Assembly (NCBI RefSeq): GCF_002160895.1
Contig: NZ_NFLL01000013.1
Span: forward strand, 1 to 64,000
Origin: Faecalibacterium sp. An122
GTDB lineage: Bacteria; Bacillota; Clostridia; Oscillospirales; Ruminococcaceae
Reading direction: 5' to 3'
DNA: 64,000 nucleotides
Notes under the pieces: model-generated
The model's database searches: none
Told to the model about the DNA's origin: nothing
Seen by the model: only the letters and a program-made list of their open reading frames with translations
Shown: positions 1 through 7,091 of the stretch, in pieces
Layout of the letters: each line of letters begins with the position of its first letter
How positions within the stretch are numbered: the first letter of the stretch is position 1
Position numbers and translations under genes: made by a program

Positions 1-78
1 CCGGGTCGCTCCTGCCTCTCGCAAGGCTAGAATTTCTTCCTCTTTCACTTGGATATGTGTGTATTTTTGTCTGGACAT
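1..78 (-). CDS. IS3-family transposase OrfA, N-terminal 26 codons only
   Basis: The minus-strand reading frame starts at ATG 78 and runs off the window. It begins MSRQKYTHIQVKEEEILALR, the typical start of the helix-turn-helix OrfA of Firmicutes IS3 elements, whose usual continuation recognises the element ends. In IS3 elements OrfA and OrfB are joined by a programmed frameshift to make the transposase. Only the start is visible, so integrity cannot be judged. The family call rests on similarity of these 26 residues to remembered relatives. Confidence 0.6.
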   Translation of the reverse strand, partial: MSRQKYTHIQVKEEEILALREAGATR

Positions 79-81
79 ACG

Positions 82-123
82 AACACCCCCTGTATAGGTT
101 TATTTTCCTACACAGGGGGTGTT
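82..123. repeat. Inverted repeat / hairpin in front of the transposase start
   Basis: AACACCCCCTGT (82-93) and ACAGGGGGTGTT (112-123) are perfect 12-bp inverted copies. The inner TAGG/CCTA extends the stem past one mismatch. The hairpin ends four bases before the OrfA ATG on the minus strand, so it would fold in the transposase leader. On the plus strand it is followed by TTTTG, so it could also stop transcription entering the element. Leader hairpins that limit transposase expression are common in insertion sequences; that role is inferred here. Confidence 0.6.
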
Positions 124-199
124 TTGTCTATTGTCCGTTTTTACTGGTTCAGTTCACTCTCGGGGGCATTTTGATGCGTTTTCGGAACGCGCCGCCTGG

Positions 200-664
200 T
201 TACTCAATCTCGATCAGATTCTGCTGAGCGGCGGGCAGCTGCTGCTGGACCTGGGGATGGGGCAGGGAGAATTTCAGCACGCCATCCTCAAATTTCGCGT
301 GGATGTCCTCTTTCTTCACATCCTCGCCCACATAGAAGCTGCGGGCGCAGGTGCCGGAGAAGCTCTCCCGGCGGACATAGCGGCCATTCTGGTCGGTCTG
401 GTCGTTGCTGTGGCTGCGGACGGCCTGGATGGTCAGATAGCCGTTTTCCAGCTCCATCTTGACGTCCTCTTTCTTGCAGCCGGGCAGATCCACGGCCACC
501 TCATAGGCGCTGCCGGTGTCCCGGACGTCGGTCTTCATCATGTTCGCGCCGCGCTTGCCAAAAACCTGGTGGGATTCGCGGTTCAGTTCGCGATCCATAT
601 CATCGAAGAACGGATCAAACCAATCATCGAAAAGATTCTCATGAAAAACAGCAGGCAGAAGCAT
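200..664 (-). CDS. Small heat-shock protein, Hsp20/alpha-crystallin family
   Basis: A 154-residue cytoplasmic holdase chaperone that binds unfolding proteins during heat stress and passes them to ATP-dependent chaperones. The N-terminal region is rich in Phe and Asp around residues 8-22. The alpha-crystallin domain runs from about residue 42 to 140 and has the expected YEVAVDLPGCKKEDVKMELE strand pattern and the late GVLKFSLP motif. The length is normal for bacterial Hsp20. The start is fixed by GGAGGTT seven bases upstream. The gene is monocistronic, with a leader of about 100 nt that carries a CIRCE-like operator and an anti-Shine-Dalgarno sequence. No convincing intrinsic terminator was seen downstream. 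Confidence 0.93.
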   Translation of the reverse strand: MLLPAVFHENLFDDWFDPFFDDMDRELNRESHQVFGKRGANMMKTDVRDTGSAYEVAVDLPGCKKEDVKMELENGYLTIQAVRSHSNDQTDQNGRYVRRESFSGTCARSFYVGEDVKKEDIHAKFEDGVLKFSLPHPQVQQQLPAAQQNLIEIE

Positions 665-670
665 AAGTCA

Positions 671-736
671 AACCTCCAATCAAACAGCCCCGAAACGGGC
701 TGAGCTTTGCTCCCGGCGGAATGGGAACCGGAGGTT
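671..736 (-). promoter_or_regulatory. Candidate RNA thermometer in the hsp20 leader
   Basis: The ribosome site GGAGGTT (minus strand, 677-671) is perfectly complementary to AACCTCC located upstream in the same leader (736-730). The flanks extend the match, since CAAAC precedes the upstream copy and TTTG follows the ribosome site. Between them lies a GC hairpin, CAGCCC/GGGCTG on the plus strand at about 684-701. Pairing would hide the ribosome site at low temperature, as ROSE and fourU elements do upstream of other Hsp20 genes. The pairing is visible; temperature control is inference. Confidence 0.5.
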
Positions 737-775
737 GTTTGGATCTCTGGTGCCCTTCCTCCTGAGCACAGCTAT

Positions 776-804
776 ACTATAACACGGACTTTTAGCGCTG
801 TCAA
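776..804 (-). promoter_or_regulatory. hsp20 promoter, sigma-A type
   Basis: On the minus strand, TTGACA (804-799), a 17-bp spacer and TATAGT (781-776). The predicted start lies about 105 nt before the hsp20 ATG. The -35 box sits inside the CIRCE-like operator, so a bound repressor would block RNA polymerase. Confidence 0.8.
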
Positions 805-818
805 GCATTGACTGCTAA
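792..818 (-). promoter_or_regulatory. Degenerate CIRCE operator (HrcA site)
   Basis: On the minus strand, TTAGCAGTC, nine bases, then CAGCGCTAA. The CIRCE consensus is TTAGCACTC-N9-GAGTGCTAA, so the halves match at 8/9 and 7/9 positions with the exact spacer. It overlaps the -35 box of the hsp20 promoter. HrcA repression of this gene is therefore likely, although hrcA itself is not in the window. Confidence 0.7.
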
Positions 819-922
819 AATTCACTTTGTGGACACAGTTTGTTCACATCTCATGCAATCTCTCGCCGTTTTATACGCTATTCCGTGTTTTTGGCCCACT
901 CTGCCCGACCGCACCTGCTTCT

Positions 923-1342
923 TCAGAAAAATGCGTCGTAGCTGTCGTACTCCTCCGCCTGGGCTTTCATCTCCTCGATGACCGCCCCGGCCTGTTCCAG
1001 CTGGCTGGGCCCTGCCCCCGACTCGCTGACCAGGGCCCGCACCGCCGCCGCCAGATCCCCGCCGAACAGGGTGTCCAGCCGCTCCCGCATACAATAGACC
1101 CCATAGGCCCGCCGGGTGATGGTAGGGGTATAGATATTATAGTTGGCGTTCCGGGTGACCTTCACCCAGCCCTTGGCCTCCAGCCGGCTGAGAAAGGTCA
1201 GCAGGGTCCCGTCGGCCCAGCCCTTCTCTTTCAGCTTCCGGCCAATGTCCCGCCGGGAGGCGGGAGCCGCTTCCCAGAGGGCCAAAAGGACCTGTTCCTC
1301 CGCCGCTGAAAGCAGTTTGCAGTGCTCCGGTATGCCGTACAT
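923..1342 (-). CDS. BlaI/MecI/CopY-family transcriptional repressor
   Basis: A 139-residue winged-helix DNA-binding protein. Residues 11-70 carry the family pattern (LSAAEEQVLLALWEA, then ASRRDIGRKL and GTLLTFLSRLEAKGW). The rest forms the helical dimerisation tail. It lacks the CxC copper-binding motif of CopY at its C terminus, so it belongs with the BlaI/MecI type. No BlaR1/MecR1 sensor protease is next to it, so the inducer is unknown. Its promoter carries a perfect TACA-TT-TGTA site just after the -10 box, which indicates autorepression. Start chosen at ATG 1342, with GGGGG about nine bases upstream. Confidence 0.85.
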   Translation of the reverse strand: MYGIPEHCKLLSAAEEQVLLALWEAAPASRRDIGRKLKEKGWADGTLLTFLSRLEAKGWVKVTRNANYNIYTPTITRRAYGVYCMRERLDTLFGGDLAAAVRALVSESGAGPSQLEQAGAVIEEMKAQAEEYDSYDAFF

Positions 1343-1368
1343 CCCAAAATCCCCCTTTTTCTTGTCTC

Positions 1369-1378
1369 TACATTTGTA
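1369..1378. promoter_or_regulatory. BlaI/CopY-type operator 1
   Basis: TACATTTGTA is a perfect TACA-NN-TGTA palindrome, the half-site spacing used by BlaI, MecI and CopY repressors. It lies about 6-15 bp downstream of the predicted transcription start of the repressor gene, well placed for autoregulation. Confidence 0.75.
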
Positions 1379-1390
1379 TTAGTTTTACTC

Positions 1391-1419
1391 AGTATAGCAG
1401 ACCTCAGCCCGGGTGGCAA
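1391..1419 (-). promoter_or_regulatory. Promoter of the BlaI-family repressor gene
   Basis: On the minus strand, TTGCCA (1419-1414), 17 bp, TATACT (1396-1391). Operator 1 follows immediately downstream. Confidence 0.75.
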
Positions 1420-1462
1420 GGGGTGTTTTTAGGCCTGGAATGGGCATTTTAGGTCATTCTAC

Positions 1463-1507
1463 TACATTTGTATTTGTTTTTGTCCTTGTATGGCACACAT
1501 TTGTGTG
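1463..1507. promoter_or_regulatory. BlaI/CopY-type operators 2 and 3, upstream of serC
   Basis: A second perfect TACATTTGTA lies at 1463-1472. A third, related palindrome, CACACA-TT-TGTGTG, lies at 1494-1507 and shares the ACATTTGT core. They sit 90-125 bp before the best serC promoter. Together with operator 1 they make the 308-bp gap between the repressor gene and serC a three-operator region. Apart from promoters and operators, no other feature was seen in this gap. Confidence 0.6.
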
Positions 1508-1559
1508 TTCTGCGCTTTCACTGCTTGTCTGCACCGGTCTTTTTTGTGCAAAAGAGCTC

Positions 1560-1589
1560 TTGTTTTTGCCGTCCCAAAACCTTTATACT
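1560..1589 (+). promoter_or_regulatory. Probable serC-serA promoter
   Basis: TTGTTT (1560-1565), an 18-bp spacer, TATACT (1584-1589). The -10 is good and the -35 is weak. No other pair in the gap fits better. Confidence 0.5.
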
Positions 1590-1650
1590 TTGTACCATCA
1601 AACACGCCAACACAGAGCAATCTGAATCATACAGACGGAGGGAATTCATC

Positions 1651-2733
1651 ATGGCAAGAGTTTACAATTTCAGCGCCGGGCCCAGCATGCTGCCTGAGGC
1701 AGTCCTGAAAAAAGCACAGGCCGAAATGCTCGACTACCACGGCAGCGGCCAGAGCGTCATGGAGATGAGCCACCGCAGCAAGTGGTTTGACGACATCATC
1801 CAGAACACCGAGGCCTCCCTGCGCCGCCTGATGCAGATTCCTGACAACTATAAGGTGGGCTTTTTCCAGGGCGGCGCCACCCAGCAGTTCGCCATGGTGC
1901 CCCTGAACTTCATGACCACCGGCAAGGCCGACTACATCGTCACCGGCAACTTCTCCAACCTGGCCGCCAAAGAGGCCGCCAAGTTCGGCGAGGCCCGCAT
2001 CATCGCCTCCAGCAAGGACAAGAACTTCACCTATATTCCGGACGTCAAGGCCATCCCCTATAACCCCGACGCCAGCTACATCCACATCTGCCAGAACAAC
2101 ACCATTTTCGGCACCCAGTATGTGGAGATCCCCCAGGTGGAGAACATTCCCCTGGTGGCGGACATGAGCTCGATGATCCTGTCCCGCCCGGTGGATGTGA
2201 GCCAGTACGGCTGCATCTACTTCGGCGTTCAGAAGAACGTCGCCCCCGCCGGCATGGCCATCGCCATCATCCGGGAGGACCTGCTGGGCCACGCCGCCGA
2301 CACCGTCCCCACCATGATGAACTACACCACCATCATCGGCAAGGACAGCATGTACAACACCCCGCCCTGCTGGTGCATCTATATGACCGGCCTGGTGCTG
2401 GATTATCTGGAGAACGAAGTGGGCGGCCTGGCTGAGATGCAGAAGATCAACGAGGCCAAAGCCAAGGTCCTGTACGACTATCTGGACAGCCAGGACTTCT
2501 ACACCAACCCTGTGGAGCACCGCTACCGCAGCACCATGAACGTCACTTTCACCAGCCCCAACCCCGACATGGACAAGAAATTCTGCGCTGAGGCCACCGA
2601 GGCAGGCTTTGTCAACCTGAAGGGCCATCGCCTGGTGGGCGGCATGCGCGCCTCCATCTACAACGCGATGCCGGCCGAGGGCATCGACAAGCTGGTCGCC
2701 TTTATGGAGACCTTCCGCAAGAACAACGCCTGA
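1651..2733 (+). CDS. serC: Phosphoserine aminotransferase
   Basis: Converts 3-phosphohydroxypyruvate and glutamate to O-phosphoserine, the second step of serine synthesis, and can also serve pyridoxine synthesis. The 360 residues are standard for SerC. Visible are the NFSAGPSMLP start, the HRSKWF and FFQGGATQQF motifs, and the PLP lysine K195 within GVQKNVAPAG. I start at ATG 1651, where ACGGAGGG precedes it; an upstream in-frame extension has no ribosome site. It is followed 24 bp later by serA, so the two consecutive pathway enzymes form one operon. Confidence 0.95.
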   Translation: MARVYNFSAGPSMLPEAVLKKAQAEMLDYHGSGQSVMEMSHRSKWFDDIIQNTEASLRRLMQIPDNYKVGFFQGGATQQFAMVPLNFMTTGKADYIVTGNFSNLAAKEAAKFGEARIIASSKDKNFTYIPDVKAIPYNPDASYIHICQNNTIFGTQYVEIPQVENIPLVADMSSMILSRPVDVSQYGCIYFGVQKNVAPAGMAIAIIREDLLGHAADTVPTMMNYTTIIGKDSMYNTPPCWCIYMTGLVLDYLENEVGGLAEMQKINEAKAKVLYDYLDSQDFYTNPVEHRYRSTMNVTFTSPNPDMDKKFCAEATEAGFVNLKGHRLVGGMRASIYNAMPAEGIDKLVAFMETFRKNNA

Positions 2734-2757
2734 GCTTTTCCAGGGAGGAATACACCC

Positions 2758-3918
2758 ATGTTTACGATTCAGACTCTCAACGCCATCAGCCCGGTGGGCC
2801 TGGCCAAACTGCCCAAGAACCTGTTTGAGGTGTCGGTGAACGCCGAGGACCCCGAAGGCATTCTGGTGCGGAGCGCCGACCTGCTGAACACCGAGTTCAA
2901 GCCCAACCTGCTGGCCATCGCCCGGGCGGGCGCCGGCGTCAACAACATTCCCCTGGACCGCTGCAGTGAGCAGGGCATCGTGGTGTTCAACACCCCCGGC
3001 GCCAACGCCAACGCGGTGGCCGAGCTGGTGGTGGGCATGCTGATTGCGGGCAGCCGCAATGTTCCGGCGGCCTCGGCCTGGGCCCAGGACCTGGCCGGCG
3101 ACCCCAACCTGAAGAAGGACGTGGAAAAGGGCAAAAAGCAGTTTGTCGGCAATGAAATCTCGGGCAAGGTGCTGGGCGTCATCGGTCTGGGCGCCATCGG
3201 TTCCCGGGTGGCCAACTGCGCCATCGAGCTGGGCATGGAGGTCTACGGCTACGACCCCTATATCTCCATCGACGCCGCATGGAATCTGAGCAGCCGCGTG
3301 CAGCACTGCGTCAACCTGAACGACATGCTGCCTCTGTGCGACTACCTGACCATCCATGTTCCCTACCTGCCCACCACCAAGGACACCATCAACGCCCAGA
3401 CCCTGGCTCTGTGCAAGGACGGCGTCAAGGTCCTGAACTACGCCCGGGGCGAGTTGGTGAACAATGCCGCCATGCTGGAAGCTCTGGAGAGCGGCAAGGT
3501 GGCCCAGTACATGACCGACTTCCCCGCCGAGGAGCTGCTGAACAATCCCGGCGTCATCTGCACTCCCCACCTGGGCGCCTCCACCCCGGAGGCCGAGGAC
3601 AACTGCGCCATCATGGCCGCCCAGGAGCTGAGCGACTATCTGCGCAACGGCAACATCACCCATTCGGTGAATATGCCCGACGTCCAGCAGCCCCGCGCCG
3701 GCGGCAAGCGGGTCTGCATCATCCACAAGAACGAGCCGGGCGTCATCAGCCAGATCACGGCTCTGACCACCGCCGCCGGTCTGAACATCGAGAACATGGT
3801 GAACAAGAGCAAAAAGAACATGGCTTACACCATGCTGGATGTCACCGGTCCCATGGATAACGGTCTGAAAGAAAAGCTGGATGAAATCCCGGCCGTCATC
3901 CGGGTTCGCATCCTGTGA
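2758..3918 (+). CDS. serA: D-3-phosphoglycerate dehydrogenase (ACT-domain form)
   Basis: Oxidises 3-phosphoglycerate to 3-phosphohydroxypyruvate with NAD, the first step of serine synthesis. At 386 residues it is the short form with one C-terminal ACT domain (about 315-386) that usually binds serine for feedback inhibition. The Rossmann motif is GLGAIG at 143-148. The D-2-hydroxyacid dehydrogenase catalytic residues are R230, E259 and H271 (in TPHLGAST). AGGGAGG precedes the start. It is the last gene of the serC-serA unit and is closed by a strong terminator shared with murE. Confidence 0.94.
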   Translation: MFTIQTLNAISPVGLAKLPKNLFEVSVNAEDPEGILVRSADLLNTEFKPNLLAIARAGAGVNNIPLDRCSEQGIVVFNTPGANANAVAELVVGMLIAGSRNVPAASAWAQDLAGDPNLKKDVEKGKKQFVGNEISGKVLGVIGLGAIGSRVANCAIELGMEVYGYDPYISIDAAWNLSSRVQHCVNLNDMLPLCDYLTIHVPYLPTTKDTINAQTLALCKDGVKVLNYARGELVNNAAMLEALESGKVAQYMTDFPAEELLNNPGVICTPHLGASTPEAEDNCAIMAAQELSDYLRNGNITHSVNMPDVQQPRAGGKRVCIIHKNEPGVISQITALTTAAGLNIENMVNKSKKNMAYTMLDVTGPMDNGLKEKLDEIPAVIRVRIL

Positions 3919-3950
3919 TAAATCTCACCATCCTCCATTACCCAAAAAAG

Positions 3951-3993
3951 CCCCCGGGCTGTCTGCACACTGCAGCAGCCCGGGGGTATTTTT
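3951..3993. terminator. Bidirectional terminator between serA and murE
   Basis: An 11-bp perfect stem, CCCCCGGGCTG (3951-3961) with CAGCCCGGGGG (3976-3986). It is followed on the plus strand by TATTTTT and on the minus strand by a TTTTTT run. It serves the convergent serA and murE genes. Confidence 0.9.
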
Positions 3994-3999
3994 ATGGGA

Positions 4000-5478
4000 T
4001 TATTCCAGCCCGATTTCCTTGGCGTACTCTTCCAGCAGCTCCCGCTCCAGGAAGGGGGTCTTGACGCCCATCCGGTCGCGGTAGGTCTCGTGGCCCTTGC
4101 CGATGACGGCGATCAGGTCGCCGGGCTGGGCGTGGTCCACCGCATAGTGGAGGGCGTCCAGACGGTCGGGGATCTCCACAAACTTGGCGTCGGGGTTACC
4201 CTTGACCATGCCCTGACGGATGTCGGCCAGGATGTCCTCCACCTTTTCAAAGCGGTTGTTATCCTCGGTGAGGATGGAGAAATCCGCCATCTTGGCGCAG
4301 ATTTCGCCCATGCCGTAGCGGCGCAGCTTGGAGCGGTTGCCGCCGCAGCCGAACACCACCACCAGACGGTGGGGCTGATAGGCCCGCAGGGTGGTCAGCA
4401 GGCTCTCGGTGGAGACCTCGTTGTGGGCGTAGTCCAGCAGGATGGTGAACTTTTTGCTGATGGGCACCAGCTCCACCCGGCCCTTGACCACACAGCGGGC
4501 CAGGCCGTCGTGGATGGCCTGGTCGGGCACACCCAGCTCCTTGCCCACCGCCAGGGCGGCCAGGGCGTTGTAGACGCTGAATGCGCCCGGCATATTGACC
4601 CGGACGTCCATCTCGTCTTTGCCGCTGACGTGGAAGGTCACGCCCAGGAAGTCGTGGGTCCGCAGCAGCTGGCATTCCCCGGCCCGGTAGTCGTCCTTCT
4701 CCCCCATGCCGTAGGTCACCAGGCGGCAGGTATGGCCCTCCAGCAGGGCCTCGGCGTTGGGGTCGTCGGCGTTTACAATGCCCACGTCGCACCGCTGGAA
4801 CAGTTTGCCCTTCCAGCTGCGGTACTCCTCAAAGCTGGCGTGCTCGCCGGGGCCGATGTGGTCGGGGGAAAGGTTGGTAAAGACGCCCACGTTGTAGTGG
4901 ATGCCTCCCACACGGTCCATCATCAGGCCCTGGCTGGAAACCTCCATCACCACCGTGTCGCAGCCCGCATCCACAAAGGTGCGGAAAATCTTCTGCAGCT
5001 CGTAGCTCTCAGGGGTGGTGTTGGCGGTGTCCTCATGGCGGCCCATATAGGACACGCCGTTGGTGCCGATCATGCCCACCTTGCGGCCCGCCGCCTCCAG
5101 CACGCTGCGGATCATGTGGGCGGTGGTGGTCTTGCCCTTGGTGCCGGTGACGCCGATCATGGTCATCCGGCGGGCCGGGTTGCCAAAGAGGTTGGCGCTC
5201 ATCCGGGCCATGGCATAGCGGCTGCTGTCCACCTTCAGGACGGTGACCCCGTCCATTCCGGTCAGGTCGATGTCGTGCTGGATGACGATGGCCGCCGCGC
5301 CCTTGGCGGCGCAGTCGGCGGCAAAGTCATGGCTGTCCCGCTGGGTGCCCACAATGCAGACAAACAGCACGCCGGGGGCGGCCCTTCGGCTGTCATAGAC
5401 GATATCGGTGATTTCGGTGTCCATGCTGCCCTGGACCAGGGTGCAGGCGACGCCTTCCGTCAATGCAGATAATTTCAT
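4000..5478 (-). CDS. murE: UDP-N-acetylmuramoyl-tripeptide synthetase MurE
   Basis: ATP-dependent ligase that adds the third amino acid (meso-diaminopimelate or lysine) to UDP-MurNAc-L-Ala-D-Glu in the cytoplasm. The 492 residues include the P-loop TGTKGKTTT at 111-119 and the C-terminal GKGHE motif. The substrate-selecting motif, usually DNPR in diaminopimelate enzymes, reads DNNR at 406-409. I choose ATG 5478, with GAGGAG at proper spacing; an earlier ATG overlaps the ftsQ stop but lacks a good site. It is the last gene of the minus-strand cell-wall cluster, displaced from its usual place between the PBP gene and murF. Confidence 0.93.
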   Translation of the reverse strand: MKLSALTEGVACTLVQGSMDTEITDIVYDSRRAAPGVLFVCIVGTQRDSHDFAADCAAKGAAAIVIQHDIDLTGMDGVTVLKVDSSRYAMARMSANLFGNPARRMTMIGVTGTKGKTTTAHMIRSVLEAAGRKVGMIGTNGVSYMGRHEDTANTTPESYELQKIFRTFVDAGCDTVVMEVSSQGLMMDRVGGIHYNVGVFTNLSPDHIGPGEHASFEEYRSWKGKLFQRCDVGIVNADDPNAEALLEGHTCRLVTYGMGEKDDYRAGECQLLRTHDFLGVTFHVSGKDEMDVRVNMPGAFSVYNALAALAVGKELGVPDQAIHDGLARCVVKGRVELVPISKKFTILLDYAHNEVSTESLLTTLRAYQPHRLVVVFGCGGNRSKLRRYGMGEICAKMADFSILTEDNNRFEKVEDILADIRQGMVKGNPDAKFVEIPDRLDALHYAVDHAQPGDLIAVIGKGHETYRDRMGVKTPFLERELLEEYAKEIGLE

Positions 5479-5492
5479 AGCGGATTCACTCC

Positions 5493-6938
5493 TCATTGGT
5501 CTGTCCCCTCAGCGGGGGTCTCTGGGGCCGTTCCGTCTCCGGCGGCCTGGTTTTCCGCGGCGGGGTCCGCCGGCTGGGCAGACGGATCTGCCGCCGGGTC
5601 TGCACCGGTCTCTCCTGCCGGCGCCCCCTCTGCGGCGGTTTCACCGGTCAGGGCGGGGTCTGTGGTTTCGGTGTCCGGTACAGGCACCTCCTCCGGCACA
5701 ACATAGCCCGAGGGCAGTTCGGGCACGCCCTGGGCAAAGATGGCCTGCAGGGTGCCGTCGGTCTTGACGTGGCTGCAGTCCAGCTGACCGGTATCGGTCT
5801 CGGCGCAGCCCTTGCCCTCTTTGTTCAGCAGCATGTACTCGGCATAGTCCAGTTTATAGTCCAGCTCGTTCAAGGTGCCCAGCAGGACGCTGATCCGGTC
5901 CTGATACAGGAAGGCGATCTCCTCCACATCGGCGTATTCGATGCGGGTCACGTCCCCCAGCAGGCCCCGCTCTTCCAGAGCGGTCAGCAGGGTGGTGAGG
6001 GCATCAATCCGCCCATCCTGAGCCAGCGCGGCGCTCTCGCTGTCCGCTGCACTGGACGCCTCTGCGGAGTCTGCCCCGCTCAGGGCGGGGTCCGCCAGAG
6101 CGTAGGCCAGCTGATCGCCGGGGGTCACGCTCACCGGGTCGCCGCCGTAGAGCACCAGCAGGTCGGGCTGCTGGGTCTCGGTGGACAAAATCTTGAGCCC
6201 TGCCGACAGGTTGATCCAGCCGGTGGAGGTCTGTATGGTATAGGCAGGGGTGGCCGGGGTCACCTGCACCACCACGGTGCTGGGATACACCCGCTTGACC
6301 TCGATCTGTTCCAGCAGCGGGAAGGTTTTCTCCAGCATGGCGGCCTTTTCGCCTGGGTCAAAGCTGAAGATGTTTTCCTCCACCTGCACCCCCAGGGTCT
6401 CCAGAATCTGGCTGCTGGTGTAGGGCCCCGCCTCGGTGAGGGTGGCCCCATCGGGGCCCGCCACCCGGATGGCGTTGATCTTAAACAGCATGGTGACGGT
6501 GAGGTAGACGCCCGCCGCCGCCACGCACAGCACCAGGAACACCGCAGTCAGGCGGCGCATCATCCGGCGGCGGCGCAGCATTTTGCGGGTCAGACGGCGA
6601 CGGCGGCGGCCCTCCCGCCGGGGCGCCGAGGCGGACGGACGGGCCTGTGCGGGCCGCCGGGCTCCATTGGCGCTGCGGCCCGGCCGCACCTGCTGGGGAC
6701 GGGCCCCGTTCCGGGTCCGCTGCTCCCCCGGGCGCTGGCTGGGCCGGGTCTGGCCGGTGGGGAATTCCACCAGGTTATCCTGGCGGCGGGCCCGGGGCGG
6801 ATGCTCATAAAAGAAGCTGTCCTCCACCCTCTGGTCACTCCCCGCCGCCGGGGCCGGACGCTGTCTGTTCTGCCCCTGCTGGGGCCGCTGCGGGGCGGAT
6901 CGCCCTGCCGGCCTCCGCCTGCGCTTTTTGGAAGGCAT
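5493..6938 (-). CDS. ftsQ: Cell-division protein FtsQ/DivIB (POTRA domain)
   Basis: Bitopic divisome protein that links FtsL/FtsB partners to septal synthesis. It has a cytoplasmic N-terminal tail of about 130 residues very rich in Arg, Pro and Gln. One membrane span follows at about 131-151, then the POTRA domain from about 153 (FKINAIRVAG) and a beta domain. The last 70 or so residues are an extracellular Pro/Ala/Glu-rich disordered tail. At 481 residues it is nearly double the usual length because of both tails. I prefer ATG 6938, with AAAGGAGG eight bases upstream, over a TTG 30 bp earlier. It lies between murG and murE. Confidence 0.85.
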   Translation of the reverse strand: MPSKKRRRRPAGRSAPQRPQQGQNRQRPAPAAGSDQRVEDSFFYEHPPRARRQDNLVEFPTGQTRPSQRPGEQRTRNGARPQQVRPGRSANGARRPAQARPSASAPRREGRRRRRLTRKMLRRRRMMRRLTAVFLVLCVAAAGVYLTVTMLFKINAIRVAGPDGATLTEAGPYTSSQILETLGVQVEENIFSFDPGEKAAMLEKTFPLLEQIEVKRVYPSTVVVQVTPATPAYTIQTSTGWINLSAGLKILSTETQQPDLLVLYGGDPVSVTPGDQLAYALADPALSGADSAEASSAADSESAALAQDGRIDALTTLLTALEERGLLGDVTRIEYADVEEIAFLYQDRISVLLGTLNELDYKLDYAEYMLLNKEGKGCAETDTGQLDCSHVKTDGTLQAIFAQGVPELPSGYVVPEEVPVPDTETTDPALTGETAAEGAPAGETGADPAADPSAQPADPAAENQAAGDGTAPETPAEGTDQ

Positions 6939-7091
6939 ACCGCTCCGCCTCCTTTCCTTCTCGTTCAAAAGCGCAATCCAATCTTTTTGGGGCCCTGCGG
7001 TCCGCAGAAGCCCGGGCGCTCCAAGAGAGAGGGCCTGCCCCTTGTGCGGGCGGCTCTCTCCTTGCGGCGCAGTCTTTGTGTTCTTTACGGC

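Larger units (their letters stand above)
1..156 (-). mobile_element. Partial IS3-family (IS150-like) insertion sequence, left-hand fragment
   Basis: The window opens inside an insertion sequence. It holds the first codons of an IS3-type OrfA, a hairpin leader, and what looks like the terminal inverted repeat. Read on the minus strand the edge is TGAACTGAACCAG followed by AAAAACGGACA, which lines up with the IS150 terminus as I remember it (TGTACTGCACCC, then GTTGGACG). The boundary at 156 is therefore inferred from the TG end and not from a target duplication, because the other end lies outside the window. Confidence 0.55.

Noticed and set aside
923-1342. CopY copper repressor
   Set aside because: The operator type fits, but the C-terminal CxC copper motif is absent and no copper transporter is nearby.
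1627-3726. 699-codon open frame opposite serC-serA, and similar very long frames opposite other genes (18661-21192, 41420-44614, 48690-51350, 58045-60345)
   Set aside because: They are mirror frames produced by high GC at third codon positions; composition is His/Gly/Gln-rich without family motifs, and the opposite strand carries clear genes with ribosome sites.
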